From assembly GCA_946480055.1 (NCBI GenBank), contig CAMLID010000028.1:1-36396 (forward strand): DNA of 36,396 bases, in the 5' to 3' direction. This DNA comes from an uncultured Lysobacter sp. Its GTDB lineage: Bacteria > Pseudomonadota > Gammaproteobacteria > Xanthomonadales > Xanthomonadaceae. The notes below the pieces were generated by a model. It made no database searches, was not told the origin of the DNA, and saw nothing but the letters and a program-made list of their open reading frames with translations. Made by a program: the position numbers and the translations under genes. Shown here piece by piece: positions 16,622 to 24,266 of this stretch (position 1 is its first letter; each line of letters begins with the position of its first letter).

Positions 16622-17089
16622 TCAGCCCACATCCAACGCATGCTTCAACAAAACCTTCGCGGCCACCGCGCCCAGCACCACCCCGACCGCGCCGTACAGC
16701 AGCGCGCTCAGGAAGAAACCCAGGCCGCCGTTGACTAAGCCGATGCCGGCGCCGGTCAGCAGTGCGAACAGGGCATAGGAGGGAATGAACAGCAGATAGG
16801 CGATCCAGTCGTGGCGGTCGCCGTCCTTGCGCGTGTCCAGCGGCTTGCCGGTGACCGCCCAGCGCGCGGCCATCTTGGCCAGCAGGAAGGGTGCGGCCAG
16901 CAGCGCCGCGGCTTCCAATACTTTTAGGCCGACCACCAGGCCGACCGCGAGCAAGGCCCCACTGATCCACCAAGCGGCCTCGTGGCCGGGCGCGGCGTAG
17001 CCGGCGAGCCAGGCGCCGATCGCGAACGTCGCCGCGAACAGACCGACAGTGTAGAGGATGGCCTTGCTGGAGTTGCGCAGCTCGCTCAT
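16622..17089 (-). CDS. Small integral membrane protein, unknown function
   Basis: 155 residues with four hydrophobic segments: ILYTVGLFAATFAIGAWLAG, WWISGALLAVGLVVGLKVLE, a YLLFIPSYALFALLTGAGIG region, and FFLSALLYGAVGVVLGAVAA. A cytosolic loop, KPLDTRKDGDRHDW, lies between the second and third. No family is recognised. Its ATG overlaps the stop of the next membrane-protein gene (ATGA at 17086-17089), so both are translated from one message. Confidence 0.8.
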   Translation of the reverse strand: MSELRNSSKAILYTVGLFAATFAIGAWLAGYAAPGHEAAWWISGALLAVGLVVGLKVLEAAALLAAPFLLAKMAARWAVTGKPLDTRKDGDRHDWIAYLLFIPSYALFALLTGAGIGLVNGGLGFFLSALLYGAVGVVLGAVAAKVLLKHALDVG

Positions 17090-17499
17090 GCGCGCTCCAC
17101 CTTGCGACCGCCGACCAGACGTACGGCCAGCCAGGCGGCCGGGATCGGCAACAGCACGCCGGCCACGGTCATCCACAGCGGGTGCGGGATCATAAGATTG
17201 TTGGCGATCACGCCCAACACCACCAGGATGCCGATGGTCAGCGCGGCGCCGTTTTTGTGCCGGCGCGAAATCAGCGCCGCGACCAGGCCGCCGTCGAAGG
17301 CGCCGGCGATCCAGCCCAGCAGCACCAGCGCCATCGCGCTCGCCGGCGCGGTGCCGATGAAGGCGGCCAGCGCCTGCGGATCGGCCAGATTGGTGCCCGG
17401 CGGCGGCGGGTGCAGCGCCACGCCGCCGAATTCGCACAACGTGATCGTGATCCAGGCGACCACCAGGCCGGCCAGTACGGCGAGTATCGTGCGTCCCAT
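17086..17499 (-). CDS. Small integral membrane protein, unknown function
   Basis: 137 residues with four hydrophobic segments, beginning ILAVLAGLVVAWITITLCEF. A HPPPPGTNLADPQALAAF loop follows, then AMALVLLGWIAGAFDGGLVA, a basic ISRRHKNG loop and two more segments. GGGGAGAG stands 6 bases before the ATG at 17499. That position is preferred to an upstream in-frame ATG at 17592, because the added residues are not membrane-like and would cover the divergent promoter. It is the first gene of the two-gene membrane operon. No family recognised. Confidence 0.8.
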   Translation of the reverse strand: MGRTILAVLAGLVVAWITITLCEFGGVALHPPPPGTNLADPQALAAFIGTAPASAMALVLLGWIAGAFDGGLVAALISRRHKNGAALTIGILVVLGVIANNLMIPHPLWMTVAGVLLPIPAAWLAVRLVGGRKVERA

Positions 17500-17555
17500 G
17501 TCGTCTCTCCCCAGGCAATCGCGGGGAGCATCGCGCGCCGTGCGCATCGTCGCAA

Positions 17556-17576
17556 GCACAGCGCTGTGCGCATAAT
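17556..17576. promoter_or_regulatory. Palindrome GCACAGCGCTGTGC beside a CATAAT -10 box
   Basis: A perfect 14-bp palindrome (17556-17569) is followed two bases later by CATAAT (17571-17576), a plausible -10 for the FMN reductase gene, whose ATG is at 17604. The site lies in the 104-base gap between the divergent membrane-protein and reductase genes. It could be the operator of a dimeric repressor. The regulator is not identified. Confidence 0.45.
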
Positions 17577-17603
17577 CGGCGCCCCGACCCACGGAGCCAG
17601 CGC

Positions 17604-18245
17604 ATGCCTGCCAGCCCCTCCGATCCGCGCTCGCCCGAAGCCGATCGCTACATCGCCAATCCGCCGCCTCGGCCGCGCCTGCTCGCCTTCGCCGGCAGCC
17701 TGCGCCAGGGCTCCTACAACCGCCGTCTGATCCCGCTGCTGGCCGAAGGCGCGCGCGCCGCCGGCGCGGACGTCGAACTGATCGAGTTGCGCGACTACCC
17801 GCTGCCGGTCTACGACGGCGACATCGAAGCCGCCGGCATGCCCGACAACGTGCACCGACTGCAGGCTCTGATGGCCGCTTGCGACGGCCTGCTGATCAGC
17901 ACGCCCGAGTACAACGGCTCGATGCCGGCGCTGGTCAAGAACACCCTGGACTGGATGTCGCGGGCGACCGCCGACGGCAAGTCCGGCACTCTGCTGTTCC
18001 AGGACAAGATGGCCGGCATCGTCTCGGCCTCGCCGGGCCCGCTGGGTGGGATCCGCTCGCTGATCGTGCTGCGCGACGCCCTGTCCAAACTCGGCCTGCT
18101 GGTGGTGCCGCAGCAGGTCGCGGTCGGCAACGCCGCCGAGCGCCTGCCCGACACCGGCGTGCTCGCCGACGAGCGTCTGCACCATGCCGTGCTCGGCGTA
18201 GGCGCGGCCGTGGTCCGCCATCTGTTCAAGGGAGTCGTGGCATGA
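17604..18245 (+). CDS. NAD(P)H-dependent FMN reductase
   Basis: 213 residues, flavodoxin-like fold. The FMN phosphate loop is GSLRQGSYNRRL (31-42), and the family motif TPEYNGSMPALVKNTLDWMS (about 100-119) follows LISTPEYNG. These enzymes (PF03358; ChrR, azoreductase and NQO-like) reduce FMN, quinones or metals with NAD(P)H in the cytoplasm. The first 24 residues are an unusual Pro-rich extension. The C-terminal 20 residues (HAVLGVGAAVVRHLFKGVVA) run into an ATGA overlap with the thioesterase gene. The operon partner does not reveal the substrate. Confidence 0.9.
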   Translation: MPASPSDPRSPEADRYIANPPPRPRLLAFAGSLRQGSYNRRLIPLLAEGARAAGADVELIELRDYPLPVYDGDIEAAGMPDNVHRLQALMAACDGLLISTPEYNGSMPALVKNTLDWMSRATADGKSGTLLFQDKMAGIVSASPGPLGGIRSLIVLRDALSKLGLLVVPQQVAVGNAAERLPDTGVLADERLHHAVLGVGAAVVRHLFKGVVA

Positions 18246-18742
18246 AGGGCCAACAGCGCGAACTGAACCTGCGTTTCCTCGCCCAGCCCACCGACGTCAA
18301 CTACGGCGGCAAGGTCCACGGCGGCATGGTGATGAAGTGGATCGACCAGGCCGGTTACGCCGCCGCGGTCGGCTGGAGCGGCAAGTACAGCGTGACGGTC
18401 GCGGTCGGCGGCATCCGCTTCGTGGCGCCGATCCGGATCAGCGACCTGGTCACCGTGCATACCAAATTGATCCACACCGGCACCACCAGCATGCATTTCG
18501 CGGTGGACGTGAAAGCGCGCGACCCGGGCCTGGACGACGGCGAGTCGGAAGAGCGGCTGTGCACACATTGTGTGATCGTGTTTGTGGCCATGGACCAGGT
18601 CGAGGGCAAGCCGACCCCGGTGCCGCCGTGGACCCCGACCAGCGAGGACGACAAGCGCTTGGCCGAGTACGCGCTGAAGGTGATGGAGCTGAGCAAGGGC
18701 ATCGAGGCCACGGTCGAGCGCTACGTGAGCGACAGCCACTGA
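18242..18742 (+). CDS. Hotdog acyl-CoA thioesterase
   Basis: 166 residues. The hotdog-fold signature is plain: PTDVNYGGKVHGGMVMKWID (residues 16-35), with the YGGKVHGG helix region and a VTVAVGGIRFVAPIRISDL strand pair. This matches the YciA/ACOT subfamily (PF03061), which hydrolyses acyl-CoA thioesters in the cytoplasm, often as hexamers. The acyl chain preference is unknown. Its start overlaps the stop of the FMN reductase gene (ATGA), so the two are translationally coupled. The C-terminal tail is helical. Confidence 0.92.
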   Translation: MKGQQRELNLRFLAQPTDVNYGGKVHGGMVMKWIDQAGYAAAVGWSGKYSVTVAVGGIRFVAPIRISDLVTVHTKLIHTGTTSMHFAVDVKARDPGLDDGESEERLCTHCVIVFVAMDQVEGKPTPVPPWTPTSEDDKRLAEYALKVMELSKGIEATVERYVSDSH

Positions 18743-18743
18743 G

Positions 18744-19017
18744 CGTCGCGGCGATCGATTCCACTGCGCGCACGACGACGAAGATGCGCGCGCCAGCCTG
18801 GTCAACCTGGTGGACGTGATGCTGGTGTTCGCCTGCGGCCTGCGGCCTGCGGCCTGCTGGCGGCGATCGGCGCGGTCGCACAGCAGCGTGTGCCGGCGGA
18901 GGCCGCGCGATCGAGCGTCCGCTGCAGGGTCAGCAGCAGGCAGGGCCCGGCTACGAAGCGGTGGGCCAGGTGTTTCGCGATCCCAAGACCGGCAAGCTGA
19001 TCCTGATCGAGCGCTGA
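18744..19017 (+). pseudogene. DUF2149-like remnant, frameshifted by a heptamer expansion
   Basis: Three frames together spell one protein. Frame A (codons in phase with 18774) gives DDEDARASLVNLVDVMLVFA, then CG. Frame B (in phase with 18854) continues LLAAIGAVAQQ. Frame C (in phase with 18910) ends IERPLQGQQQAG, then VFRDPKTGKLILIER and stop at 19015-19017. This is the layout of DUF2149, a single-span membrane protein related to ExbD. The A-to-B switch falls exactly at tandem GCCTGCG heptamers (18831-18857). Two surplus units (14 bases) explain the shift. A second shift of one base lies between about 18870 and 18910. No start codon is seen. The remnant call is by eye. Confidence 0.55.
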
Positions 19018-19042
19018 GGCCGCGCACAGCCCCGGAAACGCA

Positions 19043-19066
19043 GAAGGCCGCCCAGGGGCGGCCTTC
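19043..19066. terminator. Intrinsic terminator hairpin
   Basis: GAAGGCCGCCC pairs with GGGCGGCCTTC around AG and is followed by CTTT on the plus strand. It lies between the DUF2149 remnant and the convergent NlpC/P60 gene and may serve both. Confidence 0.7.
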
Positions 19067-19091
19067 CTTTATTCGATGCGGGCGCGGTGGC

Positions 19092-19814
19092 TCAGATGCC
19101 TTCGACTCGGCGCGCTTCCATGAACTTGCCGCTCCAGTAGCCGGTGTCCAGGCTGGACACGGTCACGTCCTTGCCGGTGCGCGGGGCGTGGACGAAGCGG
19201 CCTTCGCCCAGGTAGATGCCGACGTGGTCGACCCGGCCCTTGCGGCCGAAGAACACCAGATCGCCTTCGCTGAGGTCGTCGCGGTCGCTGATCAGTTCGC
19301 CGGTCTTGGCCATCTCGCGCGAGACGCGCGGCAGTTCGATGCCCAGGGCGTTGCGGAACACGTAGCCGACCAGGCCGCTGCAGTCGAAACCCTTGTCCGG
19401 GGAGTTGCCGCCCCAGCGGTAGGGCGTGCCCAGCAGGGCCAGGGCGCGCTGGAGCATGCCCTTGATGCGGCCTTCGCCGGCCGGTGCGGCGGCGGTTGCG
19501 TTCTTGCTGTCGCCCGCGGCGTTGGAATAGGCCAGCAGACGGTTGAGATCGGTCGCCAGCAGCAGGGCGCGATCCGGCAGGGTCATCGCGTCGGGCAGCA
19601 GGTGGCGGGTGGCGGGCGCCGGGCCGTCGGCCGAGTCGCCGCTCATGGACGAACCGCCGGCCAGCGCGGCCACGGCGGAAGGCTGTTCCTGCGCGAACGC
19701 CGGCAGCGCCGAAGCGGCCAGGGCGAAGACCAGAGAAATACGGAGCGCTGCCCGCGCGAGGCGGGGGGACGTGGTGGCAGCTGGGCGGCCTTGGCGGGAA
19801 AGCTGGGTCGTCAC
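19092..19814 (-). CDS. NlpC/P60 family cell-wall hydrolase, secreted
   Basis: 240 residues. A signal peptide (ISLVFALAASALPAFAQ) is followed by a long low-complexity region with a helical stretch (PDRALLLATDLNRLLAYSNA). The NlpC/P60 domain covers about 118-238. The catalytic residues are C145 in GFDCSGLVGYVF, H197 in RVDHVGIYLG, and H209 in RFVHAPRTGK. The family cleaves the D-gamma-Glu to diaminopimelate bond in peptidoglycan stem peptides. The gene is followed on the same strand by nothing but a terminator. It lies 117 bases downstream of a second NlpC/P60 gene, and a perfect CRP/Clp-type site stands upstream (19903-19918). Confidence 0.93.
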   Translation of the reverse strand: MTTQLSRQGRPAATTSPRLARAALRISLVFALAASALPAFAQEQPSAVAALAGGSSMSGDSADGPAPATRHLLPDAMTLPDRALLLATDLNRLLAYSNAAGDSKNATAAAPAGEGRIKGMLQRALALLGTPYRWGGNSPDKGFDCSGLVGYVFRNALGIELPRVSREMAKTGELISDRDDLSEGDLVFFGRKGRVDHVGIYLGEGRFVHAPRTGKDVTVSSLDTGYWSGKFMEARRVEGI

Positions 19815-19902
19815 GCGGTCATCACTGAATCAAGACCGACCGATGATGCCTGCCAAAGCGGAGCAGAAGGTTCAAATTTCGTTAGCAGCTCGTTAACAAG
19901 CC

Positions 19903-19918
19903 TGTGATTTTGTTCACA
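19903..19918. promoter_or_regulatory. Perfect CRP/Clp-type site TGTGA-N6-TCACA
   Basis: TGTGATTTTGTTCACA matches the full inverted-repeat core recognised by CRP and by the Xanthomonadaceae homologue Clp. It is centred about 96 bases upstream of the ATG at 19814. The surrounding gap is unusually AT-rich for this genome, as promoters are. TTGTTA (reverse strand, 19899-19894) could be the -35. The site is therefore placed to activate the NlpC/P60 gene at 19092-19814. Confidence 0.75.
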
Positions 19919-19931
19919 TTTTAGCCGCCGG

Positions 19932-20516
19932 CTACTTCAGAACCCGTTTCGCCCCGCTGTAATGGTCGCGCCAGTACGGCCCGTCCAGGCGGTCCAGACG
20001 GACCGTGCCGCCGGTGCTGGGGGCGTGCACGAAACGGCCTTCGCCGACATAGATGCCGACGTGGCTGACGTTGCCGGAGCTGCCGAAAAACACCAGGTCG
20101 GCAGCGGCCAGACGCTCGGGCGCGATCCTGGGGCCCTGGAAGCCGGCCAGGTCGCGTGAGGTCCGCGGCAGGTTCAGCGCCAGCATGTCGCGGTAGACGT
20201 AGTTGACCAGCCCGGAGCAGTCGAAGCCGCCTTCCGGGGTGTTGCCGCCGTAGCGGTAGGGCGTGCCGACCAGGCTGATCGCGCGCATCAGCACCGAGTT
20301 GGCCGAGACCGGGTCGGCGGGTGCGACCACCGGCCAGACCCGCGGCACCGGCGACGGGACCGGGCGGCGTACGGTTTCGCGGCCGCCGCCGCAGGACGCG
20401 AGCAGGACGCAGGCGGCGCCGATCAACAACCGGCGCGCGCCGGAGATCGGCAACAGGCTGGTACTGCGTGCTGGCGCGAGGGCGGTGTTGCCGGGATAAT
20501 GCGCGGCCTTCTTCAT
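19932..20516 (-). CDS. NlpC/P60 family lipoprotein
   Basis: 194 residues. The lipobox is LLASC (lipid Cys 42) after a hydrophobic stretch RLLIGAACVLLA. The N-terminal 28 residues before it are unusually long for a lipoprotein signal, so an alternative start inside that region is possible. The catalytic set is C100 in GFDCSGLVNYVY, H152 in NVSHVGIYVG, and H164 in RFVHAPSTGG. It is close to the secreted paralogue at 19092 but shorter, and resembles the E. coli Spr/MepS lipoprotein type. The two genes are 117 bases apart on the same strand. Its activity should be peptidoglycan endopeptidase at the outer membrane. Confidence 0.92.
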   Translation of the reverse strand: MKKAAHYPGNTALAPARSTSLLPISGARRLLIGAACVLLASCGGGRETVRRPVPSPVPRVWPVVAPADPVSANSVLMRAISLVGTPYRYGGNTPEGGFDCSGLVNYVYRDMLALNLPRTSRDLAGFQGPRIAPERLAAADLVFFGSSGNVSHVGIYVGEGRFVHAPSTGGTVRLDRLDGPYWRDHYSGAKRVLK

Positions 20517-20633
20517 GCCGTTAGCTTGGCCGCTGGCGCCGGTGGCGACAAGCCTCCGCCGCGCCGGTCCCGCTGCCGCGGCCGCCGTCTTACCCATCCG
20601 CGCCGCACTGTCGGCCGCCAGTCGAGTCCCAGA

Positions 20634-21113
20634 ATGAAAATCGAGAAAGATCGCGTCGTCCTTTTCCACTACACCGTCTCCGAAGCCGGCCAAGAGCCGC
20701 TGGAGAGCTCGGAAGGCCGCGGTCCGCTGGCGATCCTGATCGGCCACGGCAACATCATTCCGGGCCTGGAAAACGCGATGGACGGCCGCGAGGCCGGTGA
20801 CAAGTTCGAAGTCGACGTGGTCGCGGCCGACGCCTACGGCGTGCGCCAGGACGGCCTGACCCAGCGCGTGCCGAAGAAGTACTTCAAGGACGCGCGCCTG
20901 GAGCCGGGCATGCAGGCCGTGCTGCCGACCAACTTCGGCCCGCGCGCCGTGACCATCCTGAAGGTCGGCATGAGCGTGGTCGATGTCGATCTGAACCACC
21001 CGATGGCGGGCAAGGATCTGCACTTCGCGGTCGAGATCGTGGAAGTGCGCGAAGCCAGCGCCGAGGAAGTCGAGCACGGCCACGTGCACGGCGACGGCGG
21101 CCACCAGCACTAA
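20634..21113 (+). CDS. slyD: SlyD-like FKBP-type peptidyl-prolyl isomerase
   Basis: 159 residues. The FKBP-fold domain, with its inserted IF chaperone flap, is clear: VLFHYTVSEAGQEPLESSEG, then LIGHGNIIPGLENAMDGREA (FKBP core), and an insert-in-flap around YGVRQDGLTQRVPKKYF. The C-terminus (EHGHVHGDGGHQH) is a short His-rich tail that may bind nickel, though it is much shorter than in E. coli SlyD. It catalyses prolyl isomerisation and assists folding in the cytoplasm. The gene is divergent from the NlpC/P60 lipoprotein across 117 bases. Confidence 0.92.
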   Translation: MKIEKDRVVLFHYTVSEAGQEPLESSEGRGPLAILIGHGNIIPGLENAMDGREAGDKFEVDVVAADAYGVRQDGLTQRVPKKYFKDARLEPGMQAVLPTNFGPRAVTILKVGMSVVDVDLNHPMAGKDLHFAVEIVEVREASAEEVEHGHVHGDGGHQH

Positions 21114-21135
21114 GCTGCGCTGCAACGCGACAAGG

Positions 21136-21162
21136 AAACGGCCCGCGCGATGCGGGCCGTTT
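21136..21162 (+). terminator. Intrinsic terminator after slyD
   Basis: AAACGGCCCGC and GCGGGCCGTTT pair around GCGAT, followed by TCGTTT. It lies 23 bases after the slyD stop. Confidence 0.8.
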
Positions 21163-21236
21163 TCGTTTGCGGGCGAGGGCAGTCGCCCAACGTTGAGCCC
21201 GTCCGTAAGCGTGTTGGCGACGGGTAGAGTGCCCGC

Positions 21237-22496
21237 ATGACCCCGAACCCCGCTCCGCCCGTCGCTGCCCTGGGCCCCTTGCCGCTGGGCGAACGCATCG
21301 ACGCGCTCGATGTCCTGCGCGGTATCGCCTTGCTCGGCATCGCGCTGATGAATGTCGAGTCCTTCACCTCCTCGATGCTCGACGCCGGCACCGGCATCGA
21401 TCCGCACCAGGCTCGGCTGGACCGGTTCGCCGACGGCTTTGTCTACATTTTCGTGCAGGGCAAGTTCTGGACCCTGTTCGCGCTGTTGTTCGGCATGGGT
21501 TTCGCGACCATGAGCGAACGCGCGCGCGCGGCCGGCGCCGACTTCGCACCGGTCTATCTGCGCCGCACCTGCGGATTGCTGGCGATCGGGCTGGCGCACT
21601 CGCTCCTGCTGTGGTCCGGCGACATCCTGTTCTGCTACGCGCTGGCTTCGTTCGCCTTGCTGGCCTTGCGCAACGCACCGCAGGGCGCGTTGTGGCCGAT
21701 CGGCGGCCTGCTGCACCTGACCATCGTCGCGACGCTGTTGATGGCGACCGCAGAGATCGCCGTGGCCGGCAATGCGGCCGACGGCGTCGGCAACACGACG
21801 GCCGAAAACGCGCTGCGCAGCGCCGAGATCGCCGCCTACGCCCACGGCAGCTATGCCGAAGCGACCGCGCTGCGCTGGCGGTACTTCTTCGAACAGAACC
21901 TGAGGACCCTATGGGTATTCGTGCCGATGGCGCTGGGCATGTTCGCGATCGGAGCCTGGTTCGTGCGCAGCGGCGCCATCGTCGATCCGGCGCGTTACCG
22001 CCGGCTCTACACCGGCTTGCTGTGGGGCGCGGGCCCGCTGGGTCTGGCGATCACCCTGGGCGGCTTGGCGGTCGACAGCGAGCCGGTGCTGGTCGGGAGC
22101 AGCTTGAGCGCGGCCGACATGCTCTCGGCGACGATGGAACTGGCGGCCGCGCCGCTGATGTCGCTGGCCTACCTGGCCTGGCTGGTACGCACGCTGCAAC
22201 GCGGCGCGCGCTGGCCGCTGCTGTTCGCGCCGGCCGGACGTATGGCCCTGACGCTGTATCTGATGCAGTCGCTGGCCGGCACCCTGGTGTTCTACGGCTA
22301 TGGCCTGGGCCTGTGGGGACAGGTCTCGCGCGAGCCGCAGGTGCTCGGCGCCTGCGGGTTGTTCGTCCTGCAGGCGGCGTTCGCGCAAGCCTGGTTCGCG
22401 CGTTTCCGCTACGGACCGGTGGAATGGCTGTGGCGCTGGTTCACCTACGCCCGGCGGCCGAGCTTGCGTCGCGCGGTGGTGCCGACCTCGCCCTGA
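21237..22496 (+). CDS. DUF418-family membrane protein (YeiB-like)
   Basis: 419 residues with about nine to ten hydrophobic segments. It starts with the family pattern RIDALDVLRGIALLGIALMN and continues QGKFWTLFALLFGMGFATMS. The C-terminal DUF418 domain is PLLFAPAGRMALTLYLMQSL and YGPVEWLWRWFTYARR. Members resemble acyltransferase-3-like or NAGT-type inner membrane proteins, but the function of DUF418 is not established. The ATG is 8 bases after TAGAGT, a possible -10, so the message may be leaderless. A terminator follows the stop. Confidence 0.9.
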   Translation: MTPNPAPPVAALGPLPLGERIDALDVLRGIALLGIALMNVESFTSSMLDAGTGIDPHQARLDRFADGFVYIFVQGKFWTLFALLFGMGFATMSERARAAGADFAPVYLRRTCGLLAIGLAHSLLLWSGDILFCYALASFALLALRNAPQGALWPIGGLLHLTIVATLLMATAEIAVAGNAADGVGNTTAENALRSAEIAAYAHGSYAEATALRWRYFFEQNLRTLWVFVPMALGMFAIGAWFVRSGAIVDPARYRRLYTGLLWGAGPLGLAITLGGLAVDSEPVLVGSSLSAADMLSATMELAAAPLMSLAYLAWLVRTLQRGARWPLLFAPAGRMALTLYLMQSLAGTLVFYGYGLGLWGQVSREPQVLGACGLFVLQAAFAQAWFARFRYGPVEWLWRWFTYARRPSLRRAVVPTSP

Positions 22497-22795
22497 CCGG
22501 AAGGAACGGCCCGCCGCGGCGGGCCGTTCGCGCAACGCGCAACGTGGCTCAGTTCAATCCGGTCGCCGACCAGGTCGCTGCCGGGGCGGGCGCCGGCGGC
22601 GCGGGCCAATGCCGACAGCGCCGGGGCGCCGGCCGTGTCGGCAGGGGTCGGGCGACGGGCGAGCCCGGACAGGGTTTCGGACCGGCTGGCCAGGAGGCTC
22701 AGGGTGCCGACAATGGCGGCGAGTAGGGCGGTTTTCGCTTGCGTGTGCGTGTGTCGCCGAAGTGCCGAAAGATGGTTGGTGCAAAACGGCCACAT
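22445..22795 (-). CDS. Possible small membrane protein (weak)
   Basis: 116 codons on the reverse strand. After a doubtful N-terminus (MWPFCTNHLSALRRHTHTQA) comes a hydrophobic segment, KTALLAAIVGTLSLLAS, and an Ala/Pro-rich stretch with high GC at third codon positions, as coding DNA here has. Against it: the reading frame runs through the terminator hairpin at 22504-22529 and into the 3' end of the DUF418 gene, and no clear ribosome binding site precedes the ATG. The true C-terminus may be earlier if a shift is present. No homologue is recognised. Confidence 0.3.
   Translation of the reverse strand: MWPFCTNHLSALRRHTHTQAKTALLAAIVGTLSLLASRSETLSGLARRPTPADTAGAPALSALARAAGARPGSDLVGDRIELSHVARCANGPPRRAVPSGQGEVGTTARRKLGRRA
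22504..22529. terminator. Terminator hairpin after the DUF418 gene
   Basis: A perfect 12-bp stem, GAACGGCCCGCC, with a GC loop lies 8 bases after the stop. No T run follows. Confidence 0.7.
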
Positions 22796-22887
22796 CCGTT
22801 ACTGTTTCGTTCCACAACTCATGCGATCGATCGCGTTGGGTCTGCGTTCCGTCGCCGAGTTCTTCAACCGTAAGTGCCGCTACCGCG

Positions 22888-22908
22888 CGTTTCCGAAATG
22901 CGGAAACG
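22888..22908. promoter_or_regulatory. Inverted repeat CGTTTCCG-AAATG-CGGAAACG
   Basis: A perfect 8-bp inverted repeat with a 5-base centre, 66 bases upstream of the oxidase/gor operon. Its size fits an operator for a dimeric regulator or a small leader hairpin. The remaining sequence between the weak reverse ORF and the oxidase start holds no gene I can support. Confidence 0.4.
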
Positions 22909-22973
22909 GTGAATAGCGCCCGCCGTCGGATTGCGGTCACACTTCCGGATCTTCGTTCGAGCCGAGCACAGCC

Positions 22974-24266
22974 TTGTCGAGTGAATCCCTGCAAACCGCG
23001 CCCAGCGACGCACCGCGCGATACAGACATCGCGGTCGTCGGCGGCGGCGTGATCGGTCTGGCCACGGCGCTGGCCTTGCTGAACGACGGTCGCCGCGTCT
23101 GCGTGCTGGAAGCGAACACGCTCGGCAGCGGCAGTTCGCACGGAAACTGTGGAACGATTACGCCCAGTCATGCGACCCCGCTGGCCGCGCCCGGCGTGAT
23201 CACCCAGGCGCTGCGCTGGATGCTCACGCCCGACGCGCCGCTGTACGTGCATCCGCGCCTGGACCCGCGCCTGTGGAGCTGGCTGCTGCGCTTCGCCCTG
23301 CGCTGCAATGCGCGCGACTGGCGCCAGAGCGCGCTGGCGAAATCCGCGCTGCTCAGCGACTCGCGCGAACGCCTGCAGGATTGGGTACGCGACTACGGCC
23401 TGCAGTGCGAGTTCGAACAGACCGGTGTCGACTACGTGTTCCGCGACGCGCGCGCCTTCGCTGCCGGTCAGATCGAACTGGATCTGCTGCGCGAACTCGG
23501 CATCCGCATCGAGCTGATCGACGGCCGCGCTTACGAAGCGCGCGATCCGGCGTTCAAGCCCGGCGTCGCCGGCGCGATCTGTTTCGATCACGACGCGGTG
23601 CTGCGACCGGATCGCTACGTCGATGCGCTGGCGAACGCGGTGCGCGAACGCGGCGGCGTGATCGTCGAGGGCTGCGCATTGCGCGGCCTCGACAACGGCA
23701 CCGACGGCGTCGCGCTCGACACCACCCAGGGCCCGCTGCGTGCGCGCGAAGTCGTGCTCGCGCTCGGCGCCTGGTCGCCGAAGCTGTCCGATGCGATCGG
23801 CCTGCCGTCGCTGCGGCGCACGATCCAGCCCGGCAAGGGCTATTCGATCACGTACGACCGCCCGGCCCTGGTGCCGCGGCGCCCGGTGGTGCTGCGCGAG
23901 CGCAAGGTCTGCGTGACCGCGTGGGGCAGCGGCTACCGCCTGGGCAGCACCATGGAATTCTCCGGTTACGACGACAGCCTCAACCCGCGCCGCCTGGCGG
24001 CGCTGGAACGCGGCGCCGCCGAATACCTGCACCAGCCGGTCGGTCCGGTCGAACGCGAGCGCTGGTACGGCTGGCGCCCGATGAGCAGCGACGACGTCCC
24101 GCTGATCGGCCGCGTGCCCGGCCGCGACCGCCTGTGGCTGGCCACCGGCCACGGCATGATGGGCGTGAGCATGAGCGCCGGCACCGGCCAGCTCGTCGCC
24201 GACCTGATCGCCGGCCGCGCGCCCGCGATCGACCCCACGCCTTATCGCCCGGAGCGTTTCGCATGA
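22974..24266 (+). CDS. FAD-dependent D-amino acid dehydrogenase-type oxidoreductase
   Basis: 430 residues, starting at a TTG. No ATG or GTG lies between the upstream in-frame stop (22914) and the dinucleotide fold. The N-terminal Rossmann motif is IAVVGGGVIGLATALALLND (residues 19-38), and the GSGSSHGNCGTITPSHATPL segment (51-70) follows. The C-terminal FAD motif is WYGWRPMSSDDVPLIGRVPG with LATGHGMMGVSMSAGTGQLV. These are features of DadA-like and cis-4-hydroxy-D-proline dehydrogenase-like flavoproteins, which oxidise D-amino acids and pass electrons to quinone. No hydroxyproline or alanine racemase gene is nearby, so the substrate is open. The stop overlaps the gor start (ATGA). Confidence 0.85.
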   Translation: MSSESLQTAPSDAPRDTDIAVVGGGVIGLATALALLNDGRRVCVLEANTLGSGSSHGNCGTITPSHATPLAAPGVITQALRWMLTPDAPLYVHPRLDPRLWSWLLRFALRCNARDWRQSALAKSALLSDSRERLQDWVRDYGLQCEFEQTGVDYVFRDARAFAAGQIELDLLRELGIRIELIDGRAYEARDPAFKPGVAGAICFDHDAVLRPDRYVDALANAVRERGGVIVEGCALRGLDNGTDGVALDTTQGPLRAREVVLALGAWSPKLSDAIGLPSLRRTIQPGKGYSITYDRPALVPRRPVVLRERKVCVTAWGSGYRLGSTMEFSGYDDSLNPRRLAALERGAAEYLHQPVGPVERERWYGWRPMSSDDVPLIGRVPGRDRLWLATGHGMMGVSMSAGTGQLVADLIAGRAPAIDPTPYRPERFA

